Part shown: piece by piece, positions 12,476-25,329 of the stretch
Position numbering within the stretch: position 1 is the first letter of the stretch
Layout: each line of letters starts with the position of its first letter
NCBI GenBank assembly: GCA_964036275.1
Contig: OZ038434.1
Span: 40,161,808-40,225,807 of the forward strand
Length of the DNA: 64,000 bases
Origin: Litoditis marina
Taxonomy: Eukaryota > Nematoda > Chromadorea > Rhabditida > Rhabditidae
Direction: 5' to 3'
Made by a program: the position numbers and the translations under genes
The notes under the pieces: model-generated
Databases searched by the model: none
What the model was told of the DNA's origin: nothing
The model's input: the letters and a program-made list of their open reading frames with translations, nothing else

Positions 12476-15400
12476 GTTTTCTACAACTACTCCCCCTCTC
12501 CTTACCTGGTCCTGGCTCGGCTTCCGCTTCCTAGGCTGGTTGACGTAGTTCTCCGGTTCGATTACCTTCCTGATCGCACGGAACGTCTGACAGCCCTTCC
12601 TCAGACATCTGAATAGAATTAGATGATAAAACAAAAAAAAAACTATAAAAACATCTGCTATGCTGAACGCAGTTGTTGACCCTTGACAATCGAAGAAGTA
12701 AGGCGTGCCTATTCTACGAAACGAACCAGTTTTTCATCCCTTCTTCGTGAAAATTCATCAATTATATTCAAAAATAGTCAACAGTCGATTTTGACGAAAA
12801 GATGGGTATTTATTACATTTACCTGAATGTTCGACAACTCTTCTAGAATATGATAAGTTCCCACCTGCAGGCGGGATATTCCCTGATCTCCGACTTGTAC
12901 TTGCTCTTTCGGCAATTTCGTGACTTTGCACCAAAAAGAAGGCAATTTTGGCCGTTTTTTTTCAAATTCTCATTTTCAATTAACATTACTTCAGTATTAC
13001 CTGTAGGCGGGATACTCCCTGATCTCCGACTTGTATTTGCTCTTTCGGAAGCAGATCTTCATGGGGAAATCGCACAAATGACATCGGATCTCGTCGGGAA
13101 CCTCTCGCTGTTCGCCGTTGAACGAGACGATGTGACTCGTCACCGGAGATGCAGCGCCCGCTGAAAAATCAATAACGATAATAATAAAAATATTAAAACT
13201 GGGAATGATAACAATCTCAATATCCATGAAAATAATATAACAAAACTGAGAATCTCAACATCCATGGAAATAATATAACAAAACTGGGAATGATAATAAT
13301 CTTTTAGGGCAACTGATAGGGCCGTGCCGTGAACGAGACAAATAGGGACCCGTGTTCTGGTTCAAGTGCGTAACTCACATGCTTCGCCAGTGCAGGAGAT
13401 CAAACTACAAAAATGACGTCATCTATTATTATTTTTGTTCATGGCATAGACTCACAGGTTTCCCCCGTGCAGGTGGTGGCTGTGCTGATGACAGGCGTCT
13501 CCAGGGTGACTGGTCCCGCGGTGCGACACGGTCTACCTACAATAGAATATTCATTAAAACACATGATCAAAATGAACGTATGAAGAGTGTTCGTGCTAAA
13601 AATTACGTTATCTACTCGGGTAACTCCGATGCCGGTTACTTGATTATCCACCTAGAGCATCGATGGTGAGCGGTCCGAACCCTTGGAGCTGGCTTCGCTC
13701 AACTGTCATTTCAATCCTGACTTAACCTCGGTAACCAGAAGGTTGCCGGAAACCAAAACCGCGTTACCTAACCAGGTAGCCCAAAACCTCGGTTACTTGG
13801 TTACCCACCAATAGCATCAATCGTGAGTGGTCCCAGAGTGGGCGGGATGTAGGCACTCTTTGGGCCGGCTTCGGCCAACTCGCGCAGCCACGAAGAGAGT
13901 GACACTTCGGCCAGGGGAGGGGCGCGGGCCGGGCGGATGGTGAACTGGTGCGGCACGGGGCTGGGAGAGGACGAGTTGACTGGAGACGGCTGCTTCGCCT
14001 GTGAATTGATAATAATAATAATAATAATTATTATTATTATTATGAATAAGGTGAGAGACTGAGAGGACGAGTCGTCCACAGAAGGTTGTTTTCTTGTTTC
14101 GCCTGAACAAGCAATAATACCAATAATACTGATATTGATATTTATTACACAAAACTGTAACACCGGTACAGAAGCTATCTTTCAACACTTCAAGGTCTTG
14201 GTTAACAAAAACTCGACTTGAAAATTTTCGAGTGAGAACTCGATAACTCGAAATTTTGAACTTGATTAACAACCACAATGACGGGACTTTGCACGGTCCG
14301 GGGTTTCGGTTATTGAAAAAGGGTTACAAAAGTAACCGATTGGCCGAATTCGTATTCGTACCGCCACGACGAGACTCTGCACGGTCTTAGGCGTGGTTTC
14401 GGTTACTCAGAAGGGTTCCAAAAAGAGTCTAGTGCTAGTCTACACATAGTAACCGATTAGATAGATGCGTACCGCAATGACGGGACTCTGCACGGTCTTC
14501 GGGGGCGAGTTGAGAGCGCTGAGAATCGAACAGGCGAGGGTGGTGCGGGGAATATAGGGACGGGGGCCCCGCGGGGGTTCCGCCGTATGCTGCAATGATC
14601 ACATAATTATAGGAAGAATAACAATACTAGAATATAACATATAACATATTTAGGAGAAGGAATCAGTATTGCGCCCGGGTAATACATTAACTCAGGCGTT
14701 TAAAACCCAGCGCAAGTCGGCCAGTTCATTGAGGAAATCATGCGTATCGATTTCGTTGGGTATTACGCCTGCGTGAATCAATAATACGACAGTCATGTTT
14801 TCTTCACGGGCAGCATACGCCAGTGTAAATGAAGTGTTTTTTTTGCGAAATTGGTAGAAATAAATTCTGAAGTATTTGAAAAGCTTTTTGTCTGAAAAGG
14901 GAGAGCTATAGCACTTCGTGACTACAACTAAATCTGAACCATCTTTTTGAAGAAGTAAACTACAGACTACATAAATACTTAATACGATTCCTACCTTCAG
15001 TGACGAGAGAGCATTGGCCAGGGAGGGATTGATGACGGAGAGGGAGGGTGGCGGCTCGTGGACAACGCGTCGCGCCCCGCGCAAACCAATCGGCTGCGAG
15101 CCGGCAGGTTGCCAGCTGCGACTGCCCGAAGAGATGCCGATTACTGAAAGACGAACAGTTATAGAGATGAACCAGATTGTAGTTCGGTTCGGTTGTAGTT
15201 TAACATCCATACTCACTAATCTCGAACGAGCAACAAGGGAATCACACTACTAACGAGCGGAAGAGATCCCGATTACTGAAAGAGCGCGTTATCGCTCATC
15301 TTCAAGATTGAGTTGTAGTGGTCATAAAAAGCACCTCAATACACGAATATGCAATCGAGATAATGCTCGTGATTCAACTTAAAGCAGGACGATTATGTGG

Positions 15401-17224
15401 TCCAATCGCCACGCTTCAGTCCTTTAAACTGCAATACATTTTTCAATGACAGTTTAAAGGACCGTTGACACGGGATTGGTCCACATAATCGTCTTTCTTT
15501 AACACTGAGATAAAACAAAACATGTAGACTGAAGCGTATTAAGTGATCAACTAACTATTATTAATAAATTAGAACTATCTAAACTGACCGGAAGGTTTTC
15601 CTCGCGTCACGGTCACTTTGCTGTTGCAGAAGAGAGCTGAAATCATCGACTAAACATTAACTCATACTCAAACCATTTTTGGCACACCGCCATGAGCTAA
15701 TGTTTACTTCCAAATAAATCTTACCTGTAATCGACTTATCCGAACAGGATTATGGTATTTGGGTGTTGATGATTTTGCTTTTTATACTCGAGTTCGTTTC
15801 AATTTGGATTCTTTCAATTCTTCCAAACTTCACATTTTCCCTAGATAGAACAGAAATAGATAGTCTACTGAACGCAGCCAATCAAGTTATAAACTGTCGA
15901 TAACTGAGCTTGAAACAGAAAACTAATCTTTCTGATGTCTGGTTTTTTCTGATGAGTGAATGCCATATTCTGTATTCTCTGAAATGTGATTATAAAATAT
16001 TCGTTCGTACCTGGTGTTTCATGAGTTAGGACAACCCTCTTCAGTTCTGGTGGGGGCGTGCCGTCCTTTATGGCCTGATCTACCGAAGATAGATCAAGAG
16101 AAAGAGCGCGTGATATCTGAAATACAAAATATATAAAAAAATAATAATGCAATTGAAATGATCTTGAGTATAGTAAGGCTTAAGGAATCAATATCCTGAT
16201 GGCCTAATGCCATAATATTTATCGTGTTCAGGTAACTTGATTACAGTACAGGCACGAATTTTAGTTGACTAATATCAGCTAATATCAGATACAGTACCAT
16301 CATTACTAACTCCCCATCTTTCATCGTCAACTATCTGTAGTCAAGCCAAAATCTCAATGAATCAGAGAGATCGCTTATGTGCACGCTTGTTAGGCATATA
16401 CCAGTAAAGTTGTCCAAATAGTCAGAAAAAATCGAAAAACACACTAGTTTTTTGCTGAAAACGGCATAATTTCTTTTATTTTGGTAGGAAATCATCAATT
16501 TTCACGTGTTTGAAGCTAAAAACGGACTACTTTTTATCGCTTAGTCGAACCTTACTGGTGGTTGTTATTAGGGCTTAGGGAAAAGGAAGCCCGTTTTCGA
16601 ACATCAGACCATTTAGACAATGTTACTGGGGAGTTGTAGTGGGTGACAGTAACCAGATTCTACTGAGGTGGTCCGAAAATCTTTTCACTTAAATCGGGAG
16701 AACCGGTCTTCTTCCGATGTAAAAACATGGATTATCAAGACAATGATGAAACAAAGAGGTCGTTTTTGTGAGATAGTCACACCTCACTGATGTGTGGTTG
16801 TCACCTTTATACAGAAAAATAACGCATCTCACAATTGAAACTAGTAGAACTCTTCTATTTTACATCCTAAATAGGCGTATGTAACACCAGGCCGACTCTG
16901 TTGTGCACAAAAATATAATGAAAATCAGGAGTTTCATCTGAATGACTAAACTGATAGCTGGTCGAAAACTGAGGTTTTCCACAGTAAAGTTCGACAATTA
17001 TTGAAATTGGGGTAGATTAAAATCATGATTTTGAAGAAAATTAGGTGAATCAATGAACCATTCAACAAATTCGCCCTACGTTTGATGTAACCGTAACTTA
17101 CTTCTCCCTGCGATAGGTTATCCTGGTTCTGTGATTGTTCATATGAATCCTCTTCTTCCTGCTTCACAACTGGATCGCACGTAGACGTTTGCTTCTGGTC
17201 GGCAGCATTACCCATGTTGAACAT
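9728..17224 (-). CDS. Probable nuclear regulatory protein with Cys-rich (zinc-binding-like) region
   Basis: Exons in transcript order: 17224-17102, 16116-16011, 15636-15589, 15143-14995, 14589-14473, 13998-13809, 13536-13456, 13160-13001, 12608-12506, 12139-12033, 11437-11342, 10904-10811, 10754-10689, 10554-10499, 10131-10032, 9775-9728. All junction phases agree and give 547 aa. Seen: acidic Gln-rich N-terminus with VVKQEEED; Pro/Ser-rich middle; a Cys cluster CHLCDF..KIC (exon 13160-13001) continuing to RCLRKGC in the next exon, followed by a basic QPRKRKPS (possible nuclear signal); MIKEEPVS, a SUMO-type ψKxE motif; acidic end NDYNFDDSSFP. A chromatin or transcription role is inference; family not recognised. 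Donors at 11341 (GTTAGT) and 10688 (GTGCAG) are chosen mainly to keep phase and are the weakest junctions. Confidence 0.72.
10318..10433. repeat. TTTGTAGTTTGATC foldback MITE, variant
   Basis: GTTGTAGTTTGGCGGGG and inverted GGGATCAAACTACAAAC bracket about 85 bases in an intron of the 9728-17224 gene. Confidence 0.6.
11455..11490. repeat. Perfect short palindrome
   Basis: GTAACCGGGTTTTT-ATCG-AAAAACCCGGTTAC forms a 14-bp stem immediately upstream (transcript sense) of the acceptor of exon 11437-11342, close enough to overlap the branch region. Confidence 0.75.
12441..12472. repeat. (CT)16 microsatellite
   Basis: Uninterrupted CT dinucleotides in an intron of the 9728-17224 gene, about 35 bases past the donor of exon 12608-12506 in transcript sense. 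Confidence 0.95.
12863..12912 (-). repeat. Exon-edge echo of exon 13160-13001 (donor side)
   Basis: About 50 bases nearly identical to 13000-13049, i.e. the 3' end of exon 13160-13001 with its donor, repeated inside the following intron. Three substitutions are visible and the GT of the donor is kept. Confidence 0.85.
13371..13397 (-). repeat. Exon-edge echo of exon 13536-13456 (donor side)
   Basis: ACTCACATGCTTCGCCAGTG resembles ACTCACAGGTTTCCCCCGTG at 13450-13469, the donor and end of exon 13536-13456, and lies in the following intron. Confidence 0.6.
13632..13703 (-). repeat. Exon-edge echo of exon 13998-13809 (donor side)
   Basis: GGTTACTTGATTATCCACC..AGCATCGATGGTGAGCGGTC..GGCTTCGCTCAACT parallels 13786-13880, which spans the donor and last ~70 bases of exon 13998-13809. 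Confidence 0.75.
14010..14044. repeat. (AAT)n/(ATT)n palindromic microsatellite
   Basis: AAT repeats run into ATT repeats, giving a self-complementary AT hairpin directly upstream (transcript sense) of exon 13998-13809. Confidence 0.85.
14274..14396 (-). repeat. Two exon-edge echoes of exon 14589-14473 (donor side)
   Basis: AATGACGGGACTTTGCACGG at 14277 and ACGACGAGACTCTGCACGGT at 14365 are diverged copies of AATGACGGGACTCTGCACGG at 14476, the 3' end of the exon. The copy at 14358 also keeps GTACCGCC of the donor flank. Confidence 0.8.
15254..15285 (-). repeat. Exon-edge echo of exon 15143-14995 (acceptor side)
   Basis: GGAAGAGATCCCGATTACTG followed by AAAG copies CGAAGAGATGCCGATTACTG + AAAG at 15128-15150, which is the start of the exon with its CTTTCAG acceptor (minus strand). 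It lies in the upstream intron. Confidence 0.75.
15379..15502. repeat. TTAA-flanked 124-bp foldback MITE, copy 3
   Basis: Starts TTAAAGCAGGACGATTATG, ends with the inverse and TTAA; inner ACTGCAATACA and GGACCGTTGACACGGG as in the other copies. Confidence 0.85.
16398..16560. repeat. CACCAGTAA foldback MITE copy
   Basis: ATACCAGTAAAGTTGTCCAA at the left and the inverse TCGAACCTTACTGGTGG at the right. The internal AAATCATCAATTTTCACGTG is shared by the family. Confidence 0.7.
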
Positions 17225-17226
17225 CT
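17225..17226 (-). other. Candidate trans-splice acceptor at the start codon of the 9728-17224 gene
   Basis: On the minus strand the ATG at 17224 is preceded directly by TTTCTAG. An acceptor touching the start codon fits spliced-leader addition; an internal exon start is the alternative. Confidence 0.45.
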
Positions 17227-17982
17227 AGAAACAGCAGATAAGTAAACAAAATAAACAGACTATAATATAAAAACTGATATTTTGAATATAATTTACTCTT
17301 CAAGTACGTATTAACAGGTATTCAGAACTCAGATCACGGGATTAATGAAAGAGCAATACGCTGAAATTCGAACCAATAATAAGTCCCCAAAATTTCAAGG
17401 GGGGTTGAGCAAAAATACTTTATAACTTTGAGTAAAAAAAATAAGAACTAAGAATGAGTGAGAGAACATGAATGTTACAGATTTTAGGCCACTGAGATCG
17501 ATAGGCAACGAAATTTCATATTTCGTGTGCGCGGGAGCAGGCAGCTGGAGCGCGTTTCCGACTGCTCAAACTACAACCCTCGCCCCAACGTTAAAAGATA
17601 CAACAAAACACTATTACGGCCCTAATGACATGCGAAAAACATAGAAAACCACATATGCCATACTGCCGTGAAGTTTGTGTTTGGAAAAGTGCAACTTTTT
17701 CGGAAAAAATAAGCCAAAAATGTCAATTTCTGCTCTAAATGTTGTATTTGTAGTTTGATCGGAATCGCGCGGCAGTTCACGCCTGTCTGATCCGAAAAAC
17801 CTCTCGATACGCTCATTTTCTTGTTGATCGCTGCCAAAGAGTGCTGTCTCTTTATGTCATCATCATTTCTACTCATTTTTCGCCGAATTTTCAAACTTAA
17901 CAATATATTTATTGTCTCGGTCATTTCGCTCAGCCTTTAATATATTCACGGGTAACTAGTGATACAATCTTCAATCTTTAGT

Positions 17983-18023
<41 letters not shown>

Positions 18024-18090
18024 AAAACACTAATAATAATAACTGTATTCCAGAGTACCATCTAACCGACTAACCCCCCAATAGGCCAAC
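17227..18090. promoter_or_regulatory. Divergent intergenic region
   Basis: About 870 bases between divergent genes, expected to hold both promoters. A TTTGTAGTTTGATC half-site (17745-17765) and its inverse CTCAAACTACAA (17566-17577) mark a foldback relic. A (TA)n run lies at 17986-18021 and an acceptor TATTCCAG at 18046-18053 ahead of the ATG at 18091. No core promoter motif was recognised. Confidence 0.45.
17986..18021. repeat. (TA)n microsatellite
   Basis: Uninterrupted TA dinucleotides about 70 bases ahead of the start codon at 18091. Confidence 0.9.
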
Positions 18091-21000
18091 ATGACCGACC
18101 GAGATCAGCTGGAACAGAGTAGACAGATGCAGCTAAGCGCTATCGTGAGTTTGTGCCATTCAGCTACTTTCATAGGTAGTTGGACTTCCCTGACAGAACA
18201 GAGAGAAAATTTTCACTGAAATTTCTGAGAGAAAGTAGGGGGAAAATCGGGGTAGATCAGGGATAATTCAGGGTGATTTCCCAGTAATTTCCCAGCACTT
18301 ACTTTGACATTTTTGGTAGGGAAATACCAGAGGTATTTCAGGGATATGTACGGGATATTATAGAGCAATCATTACCAGGGATGTGGCGGGGAGAAAACAG
18401 CGATTTCGCGCGCGGCGCACCAGAGTAGCTGGCTCGATCAGCTGTTCTGCACACATTAGAGCCAACCCGTACTAGATACGGCGCACCGCCAGACGTGGCT
18501 GGCCGCCGTTTGTCGTTTCACTCAGAGTTTGAAATCGTTTCATATATGATTTATAATGGATGAGTACTTAATTATTAACTGCAGGTTAATAAATTAAAGT
18601 GAAAATTTACATCATGTTTTTGATATTGTCTTTTAGATAATGAAACAAATGTTTAATTTCTAAAATATTCGTTTGTATTATGTTCTGAAGCAACCCGTAA
18701 TTTCTCTCTTCCCTCACTGAGATTTCTCTGATTTCACCCAGAAATTCCTCTGTTTTCTCCCTGTCTTAGCAGGGGCCAGACCGCGGTTTGGCCCCTGCTA
18801 AAACAGGGGTGGTTTCGGGGTGAAACAGAGAAATGTCAGGGGTGAACAGAATCCAGTGTTGTGACCTCGGTTACTTTACCATCGGTTATTTTAGTTAACC
18901 TCGGTTAGTTTTGTGGTTCCCTATAATTTGCTGGTGTCGGAATAAAAGTTGATCGTATTGAAATGAAACAAAGGATAGTTTTCGTAGAATAGTCGACTTC
19001 ATTTTAACAAAGTTTGGACAGAACATTTAACTTATATAAACTAGAAAAGCCTCTTAGTTCTCTACTCGTATTTCAGCACCGGTCGCGTATCCGTTCAGTA
19101 TTTACCTTCTTCAACTAAAATTGAGAAACTTTTGAAATGAAACTAGTTTTTAAAATAAATAAGATAAAACGTTCTACATTTCGATTCCAGCACCAGTCGC
19201 GCACCATAGTTGTTAGATAATTAACTTTTCAACTAAATTTGAATAACTTTTTGAATAAAATTATTTTTGCCTAGAAAATATACTTCTATATTCTCGTATT
19301 CCAGCACCAGTCGCGCACCATTGAGAGCCGCCATCGAGCCCTTTCGTTCTCCAGTTTCTACGCAAATAATGGAAGTGATTCGGACGAAAGTGTCGCTAGT
19401 GGAATGTAGGTTTTTTGGAGAATAATTCTTGATTGCTCGATTCCGCTGGACACATGCGATAGTCACATTTTACCGCATTGTCCGGCTAGACGAAAAATTC
19501 AAAGTTTCAGATGAATTCTATATTCTACCTTTCTGGTTACTCTAGTCTCATAAGATAAGTTGTTAGACAATATAAGATTTTAGCCTGAACAAAACTTGAC
19601 ACTTTCAGATGAATTATACCTTTCTGTTTACTATATTCGTCTCGAAGGTTATAAATTTTCAGCCTAGTCACAAGTTGATACTTGTACATAAAAACTAAAG
19701 CAGCATCCTTCGTTTCCAGTTACTCTATTAGTCATAAAAGTTATACATTTTGAGCCTAGTCCCTACGTCCCTAGTCGAAAGTTGATACTTCTAGATAAGA
19801 AAGAACATTATTATTATTTGTTGTTATTATGGTTTTTTCAGTAGCCGCGCGGCGTCTATGGCTGCCGACTACCCGGTGGATTCTCACGGAAAACGGCTGG
19901 CTCCTGACACCCTGCGGGCAGCCGAGGCAACTATCGGAAAGGACTTTCGCAAGAAGGTCAAGAAGATCGCCACCAAAAAGTAGGTAAACCGGATGAACAT
20001 ACTAGTGAAGTTGTTCGAAAAGTCAGAACAACTCAAAAAGCTGGTTTATTATGCCATAATTGGGGTTGCTGATTGGCTGATTTTTTTAAATGCAACATCA
20101 AGGGTGGTATATCCCAGTTATCGGTTATTACGCGGGGACTTAAGTATATAACTTTCCAGCTCAAGGTCCAGAAGATTGTCATCAAGAAGTGCTAAATACC
20201 CTAGTTATATCATTCATTATGATTTCCACTTTCTTGGCCGATTTTCGAAACAACTTACCGATAGAAGCAGTTCGTTGTGTGTGAAGTTGACCTCATCTTC
20301 TACGACCTCTTCTTTGATGACAATGTCCGTTTGCAACGTTTGAATGGGCCGTAGCTTCACCATTCTGGAATGATCATAACATTTATAGTGACAGTGAAAC
20401 ATACAAGTAAAACAACAGCAAATTGTGACTTTTCTTCAAATGGTGCAAGTTTTTTTCATGTAAATATAGCAAGTGATAGGTGAAAAATGGAAGTATGAGA
20501 TAAGTAAAGTAAATCTCGAAGATTCAGTTGGTAGCTTCGTAGTTTAGAATGAGAGAATATATTCAAGCTAATCTGAGTGTCATATAATAGTTTATATTGG
20601 AACATTGGAACAAGTCAATCAATAAATGCACGACCTACACCAAGAAATGTCAATTTATAATGTAAATGGTATCGGAGAGGTCACGGTGAAAGAGACGTAG
20701 AGATGGTTAGAGAGTTAGAGCGTTAGAGATCAGAAATCTAGATTGATTGGGAGACGTTCAGAGGGCAGATATACTTCGTACAGTATGTTAAACTTTTGAG
20801 GACTTTTTCTTTGGAACATTTAGAATTTAGAATAACTGAATGTCTTCATCATCACAGGAGGGATTCCACGGTCCGCTGACCGGGGGACCCTTAACTATTT
20901 AACAGACTGGACGAGAGGGGACCTATAACTATTTGACATTTTACCCATTTTCGTGCCACTGAATTAGAGAGGGACCTATAACTTTTCGACTTTTCGTATT

Positions 21001-24000
21001 TTTCCGCGGGAGGGATCATTAACTCTTTAGCCCCCTAACCACGACTATCCCACATATGTTCATCATGATCATGAGGAGTACTAACTTAATATTGTTGATA
21101 TGGAGAAAAGAAAAGAGGAGGGAAAGGAATCATGCTATTTAACTTCTAGACACATTTTGTTCGTATTCGTGATACTCTCTGCTCAACATAAGTGCAGCTG
21201 AGAACAAAATTGCAAGTGAAGTTACATTATCAAATTACAACCTTATAATTTACGGCGTTTCTGTACAGTTACCTAAATCACGAGTAGTTATGCGAGACGG
21301 CAAATCGATTGCAGCCAACTGAGAGCAATAGGCAAGCAAGCGGCTACAAAGTGAAGAGAGCACGGCGGTCAAGGAGACGCAGACAGTTAGAGCATTGCGT
21401 CTCTTTGGGTCTCACGCTATTGAGAAAAGGGGAATCAGGCACGAGGTCGAAAATTGGTGTTGCTGGTTGCTACATTGAGGCAAAACGAGATGTACTAGTG
21501 AACGAGTTGAAAAGTGAATTCATGAATGATATTATATACTCTGCCCTCGTAGATACAGTGCTTATTTGGACTTTAACTAATGGTGGTCTTCCTTTCTCTT
21601 GAAAAATAGACATAACTACTTTACTAAACGGTAGTATGAAGCTGTGAAGAGTATAGAATCTAGTTTAAAGGGTATAATAAAGATTATTGGATTTGGAAGA
21701 AAATGAAAAGAGACACTACTAGTGTTGGCTCCAGAAACGACCATACTGCTTCAGAAATCATGAAGTACGGTAAGATCATGAGGTCTGAATGTCGAATTGG
21801 TCTAGAGCAGTTGCAAATGGCGGAACAGTATTGATAGATCAAAGAAAGATAATACGCTACGCGACCGCTCCGCTAGTCGTCTGTGCCAAATAATGAACGC
21901 AGCAGGTCAAACCAAAAAAGGAGATAAGCAACAGAGCAGTGGGAACGTAAGGAATATAGGCCAACTGGGGACTTGGGGAGTTGAGATAATGAGGGTAAGG
22001 TTAATTGGCTAATTGAATATTGGGTAAGTATATAGGTAAGATATTGTACTTGTCGAATGAGCCATGTGAAGATTAGGAACTAACTAGGTATATTTTTTAC
22101 AATCACATAGTGAACATACTAGTAAATGAGCTGATATTTAAGCTGTTTAACGGGGAGCTCAAAATCTGATCAGACTCAATATGAACTTGAAAAAGGAAAT
22201 GAAATAAACAACTAGTTAGATTGCCTCACCAGAAACTGGTAAATAAAAGTGTTGCATAAACAAGAAATGCGGGCTTTCGGTCTTTGTGTCAACAACTAAA
22301 TCGGGCGCGAAAAGCAGGCGAGACAGAGGAAAAGGTTATTCGAAGTTACCTTGATCCGTTATTGACTAGTTTATATCATTACGACTTGTTTAGCAAAATA
22401 TATCGATAGAAATCGTTATTTTGATAAAAATCTAGTAATTTTTTTTATTTCTATAAACGAAAGTTTTTTTTCGTTTAATACTACTGAAAAATGGTAATAA
22501 AACATCGAGAATTGATAAAAGAAAGAGAACAAGTGTTGACACGAAGACCACCCAAGAAGGAATGGCGACTTTTACTGGTTGGGTGGTAGGTCATCATGGG
22601 GGGCGGGCCGGGGCGGGAGACGCCTGCATTGTGCATGGTGGTGGCATAATCGATCGATAAAGCGCAGCAGATCACACCAGGGCCAGCCTCCATAATGCCC
22701 CTCTCTCTCTTTGTGACATAAAAGGAAGAAACTAATGGGATCGGGACGAACAGCGAAACTAAATAGTTGAAACATGCTAAGATAGTAAGATAATAGACCG
22801 TATGTTAACATTAGGTTTGAATTGGTTTGTATTAGGGAGGAAACTTGCGTTATTACACTTTTAAATCTTGAATGAGGTGATGAAGCTTTAGGGTACTAAA
22901 GTCTTGCTCAGTTTTGCAGATTTGTCAGAATCTAGTAAACTGGATTTCGGAAGTGCTGTCTGTGCGTGTACAAAATACGACACACCGAATTTGCGTCTCC
23001 AATCACTGGATTCTGTTCACCCCTGACATTTCTCTGTTTCACCCCGAAACCACCCCTGTTTTAACAGGGGCCAAACCGCGGTATGGCCCCTGCTACGACA
23101 GGGAGAAAACTGAGGAATTTCTGGGGGAAATCAGAGAAATCTCAGTGATGAAAGAGGGAAATTACGGGTTGCTTCAGAACATAATATAAACGAATATTTT
23201 AGAAAATAAACATTTTTTTCATTATCCAAAAGACAATATCAAAAACATTTTGTTAATTTTTACTTTAATTTATCAACCCTGCAGTTAATAATTAAGTACT
23301 CTTCCATTATAAATCATATATGATACGATTTCAAACTCAGAGTGAAACGACAAACGGCGGCCAGGCACGTCTGGCGGTGCGCCGTATCTAGTACGGGTTG
23401 CTCCTATGTGTGCAGAACAGCTGATCGAGCCAGCTACTCTGGTGCGCCGCGCGCGAAATCGCTGTTTTCTCCCCGCCACATCCCTGCTAATGATTGCTCT
23501 ATAATATCCCGTACATGTCCCTGAAATACCTCCGGTATTTCCCTACTAAAAATGTCAAAGTAAGTGCTGGGAAATTACCGGGAAATCACCCTGAATTATC
23601 CCTGATCTACCCCGATTTTCCCCCTACTTTCTCTCAGAAATTTCAGTGAAAATTTTCTCTCTGTTCTGTCAGGGAAGTCCAACTACCTATGATCAAAAAT
23701 ATTTGGGCGCGAAACTACCGTAATTCAAATGTTTAACTACTGTACTTATGAACTCTCCATTTTCTGGCAGCTTTTCGCTTGTTTGATCACTTGTTTAATG
23801 GGATTAATGCAAATTATTGAATAGTTAATGATTGCTCACACCTTCATACCTATTATCACTGCAGATTTGGCGGTTCTAATTAATTATCACGTATCTTGAC
23901 GGAAAAAAGAGCCTAATAACAATTATAATCTAGTTACTTATCTATATTCACCTTTATCTATTCTATATTCACCTTTATCTATAGTTGGGATCAAAATCGA

Positions 24001-25266
24001 GATCACAAATACATTTTTGAACTGGTCCTCATATCGAAAAACTGACAAGCATTTTACACTAAGCTGTAACTGAACAAAATTAAGTGTTCATGTGTCCATT
24101 GCATGTTTCAAAAGTTCACGGGTACTAATAAGCCCCTTGAGGCTATATGGCCAATCGCTGATCGTCTTTCGCTCTGAACCAGATAACTTGTGAAAACCAG
24201 TTTATCCTTGTTTAGGGTCGGTTGGGTTCAACATAACCGAAAGTTGCCTTTAATTTGTTAAAGATCTCAAATCAACTGGTGGTAAAATCAACCCTTTGAT
24301 AAGGAATATATTAGAGCGCAGAATTTCCGCACAAATTTTGAAGCTGGTTGGAGAGAATGTGCGTATTCAAATTGCAACACTATGATAAAAACAGCACGTA
24401 CATGTTATGATTCATGGACAACACTAATGCGGTAATCGCTCATTTTTATTATTACATCTAAGTTTGCAAATAAACTCAATACAATAGTCTGCGCAGCCCA
24501 TATTAGAAAACCTCGTGTAACGAAACTTCGTTTGAAGAAATTTATTTTCCATTCGATAGCTATATAAGAATATAGGATGTTCTTTGAAAAGGATGGGAAA
24601 CAGGGAAACGCTTCTGTATACTTTGCAAACTCGGTTCATGTTTATTCGAAACTGCTTATTCACATATTCACTTTAACCCGTCAATATTCGATATCTTGAC
24701 AAATCAACATTCCCTTGTTGAAAATCATTCAATATTCAGGATTGCAAATGAAAATAAGCATAAAATTGCATAAAATTGCAATGTTCTTAAGTACCGTAGT
24801 TAAATATTTGAATTACGGTAGTTTCGCGCCCAAATTATTTTTACTGAAGGCGCAAATTTGGTGTGTCGTATTTTGTACACGCACAGCTGTCAGCTAAGCT
24901 GCTATACTAGTAATAGCGAGTGATAATGACCATACACTTAGACATGAGACAAGATGTTTGATGGAAAACGGAATTAAACACCCGAAAAAGTAGATCAAAA
25001 AGTGAATATGATTTCGGCTTACGGTAGCAGCCAGCTTTTTAACGTAACTTCACGTATTCAGCTGATGCGCGGCAAAAGCAGTGCTCTAGTTCTTCCTTCT
25101 GAAATTATCTATTTATATTGATCTATTTCAAACTTCAAACTTGGTAGCATCGTTCATTGTTTATTCATCAGGGCTGCCGACGACAGTGGAAATTCTGACG
25201 ATTTCCTGGAAGACGCCAGAAGTGTGCCGCGGAACCAGCGCAAGCACAATGGCGTAAGTTCATTTG

Positions 25267-25329
<63 letters not shown>

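Larger units (their letters stand above)
19980..25171 (+). other. 5.2-kb repeat-filled intron of the pseudophosphatase gene
   Basis: Intron between 19979 and 25172. It holds a degenerate CACCAGTAA MITE (19993-20100), short tandem repeats of a GGGACCTATAACT motif (20885-21020), and the nested elements at 22957-24895. I find no transposase or other splice-supported coding exon. Confidence 0.6.

Noticed and set aside
14692..15216. 174-codon minus-strand ORF
   Set aside because: It only partly overlaps the real exon 15143-14995; the rest reads through intron sequence past a good donor.
21309..21602. 97-codon ORF in the large pseudophosphatase intron
   Set aside because: No homology recognised, no splice-phase link to flanking exons, and repeat-like surroundings.
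18172..23694. A single 5.5-kb transposon bounded by ~690-bp terminal inverted repeats
   Set aside because: The right copy interrupts another element's terminal repeat, so each ~690-bp sequence moved alone; the segment between contains host exons.
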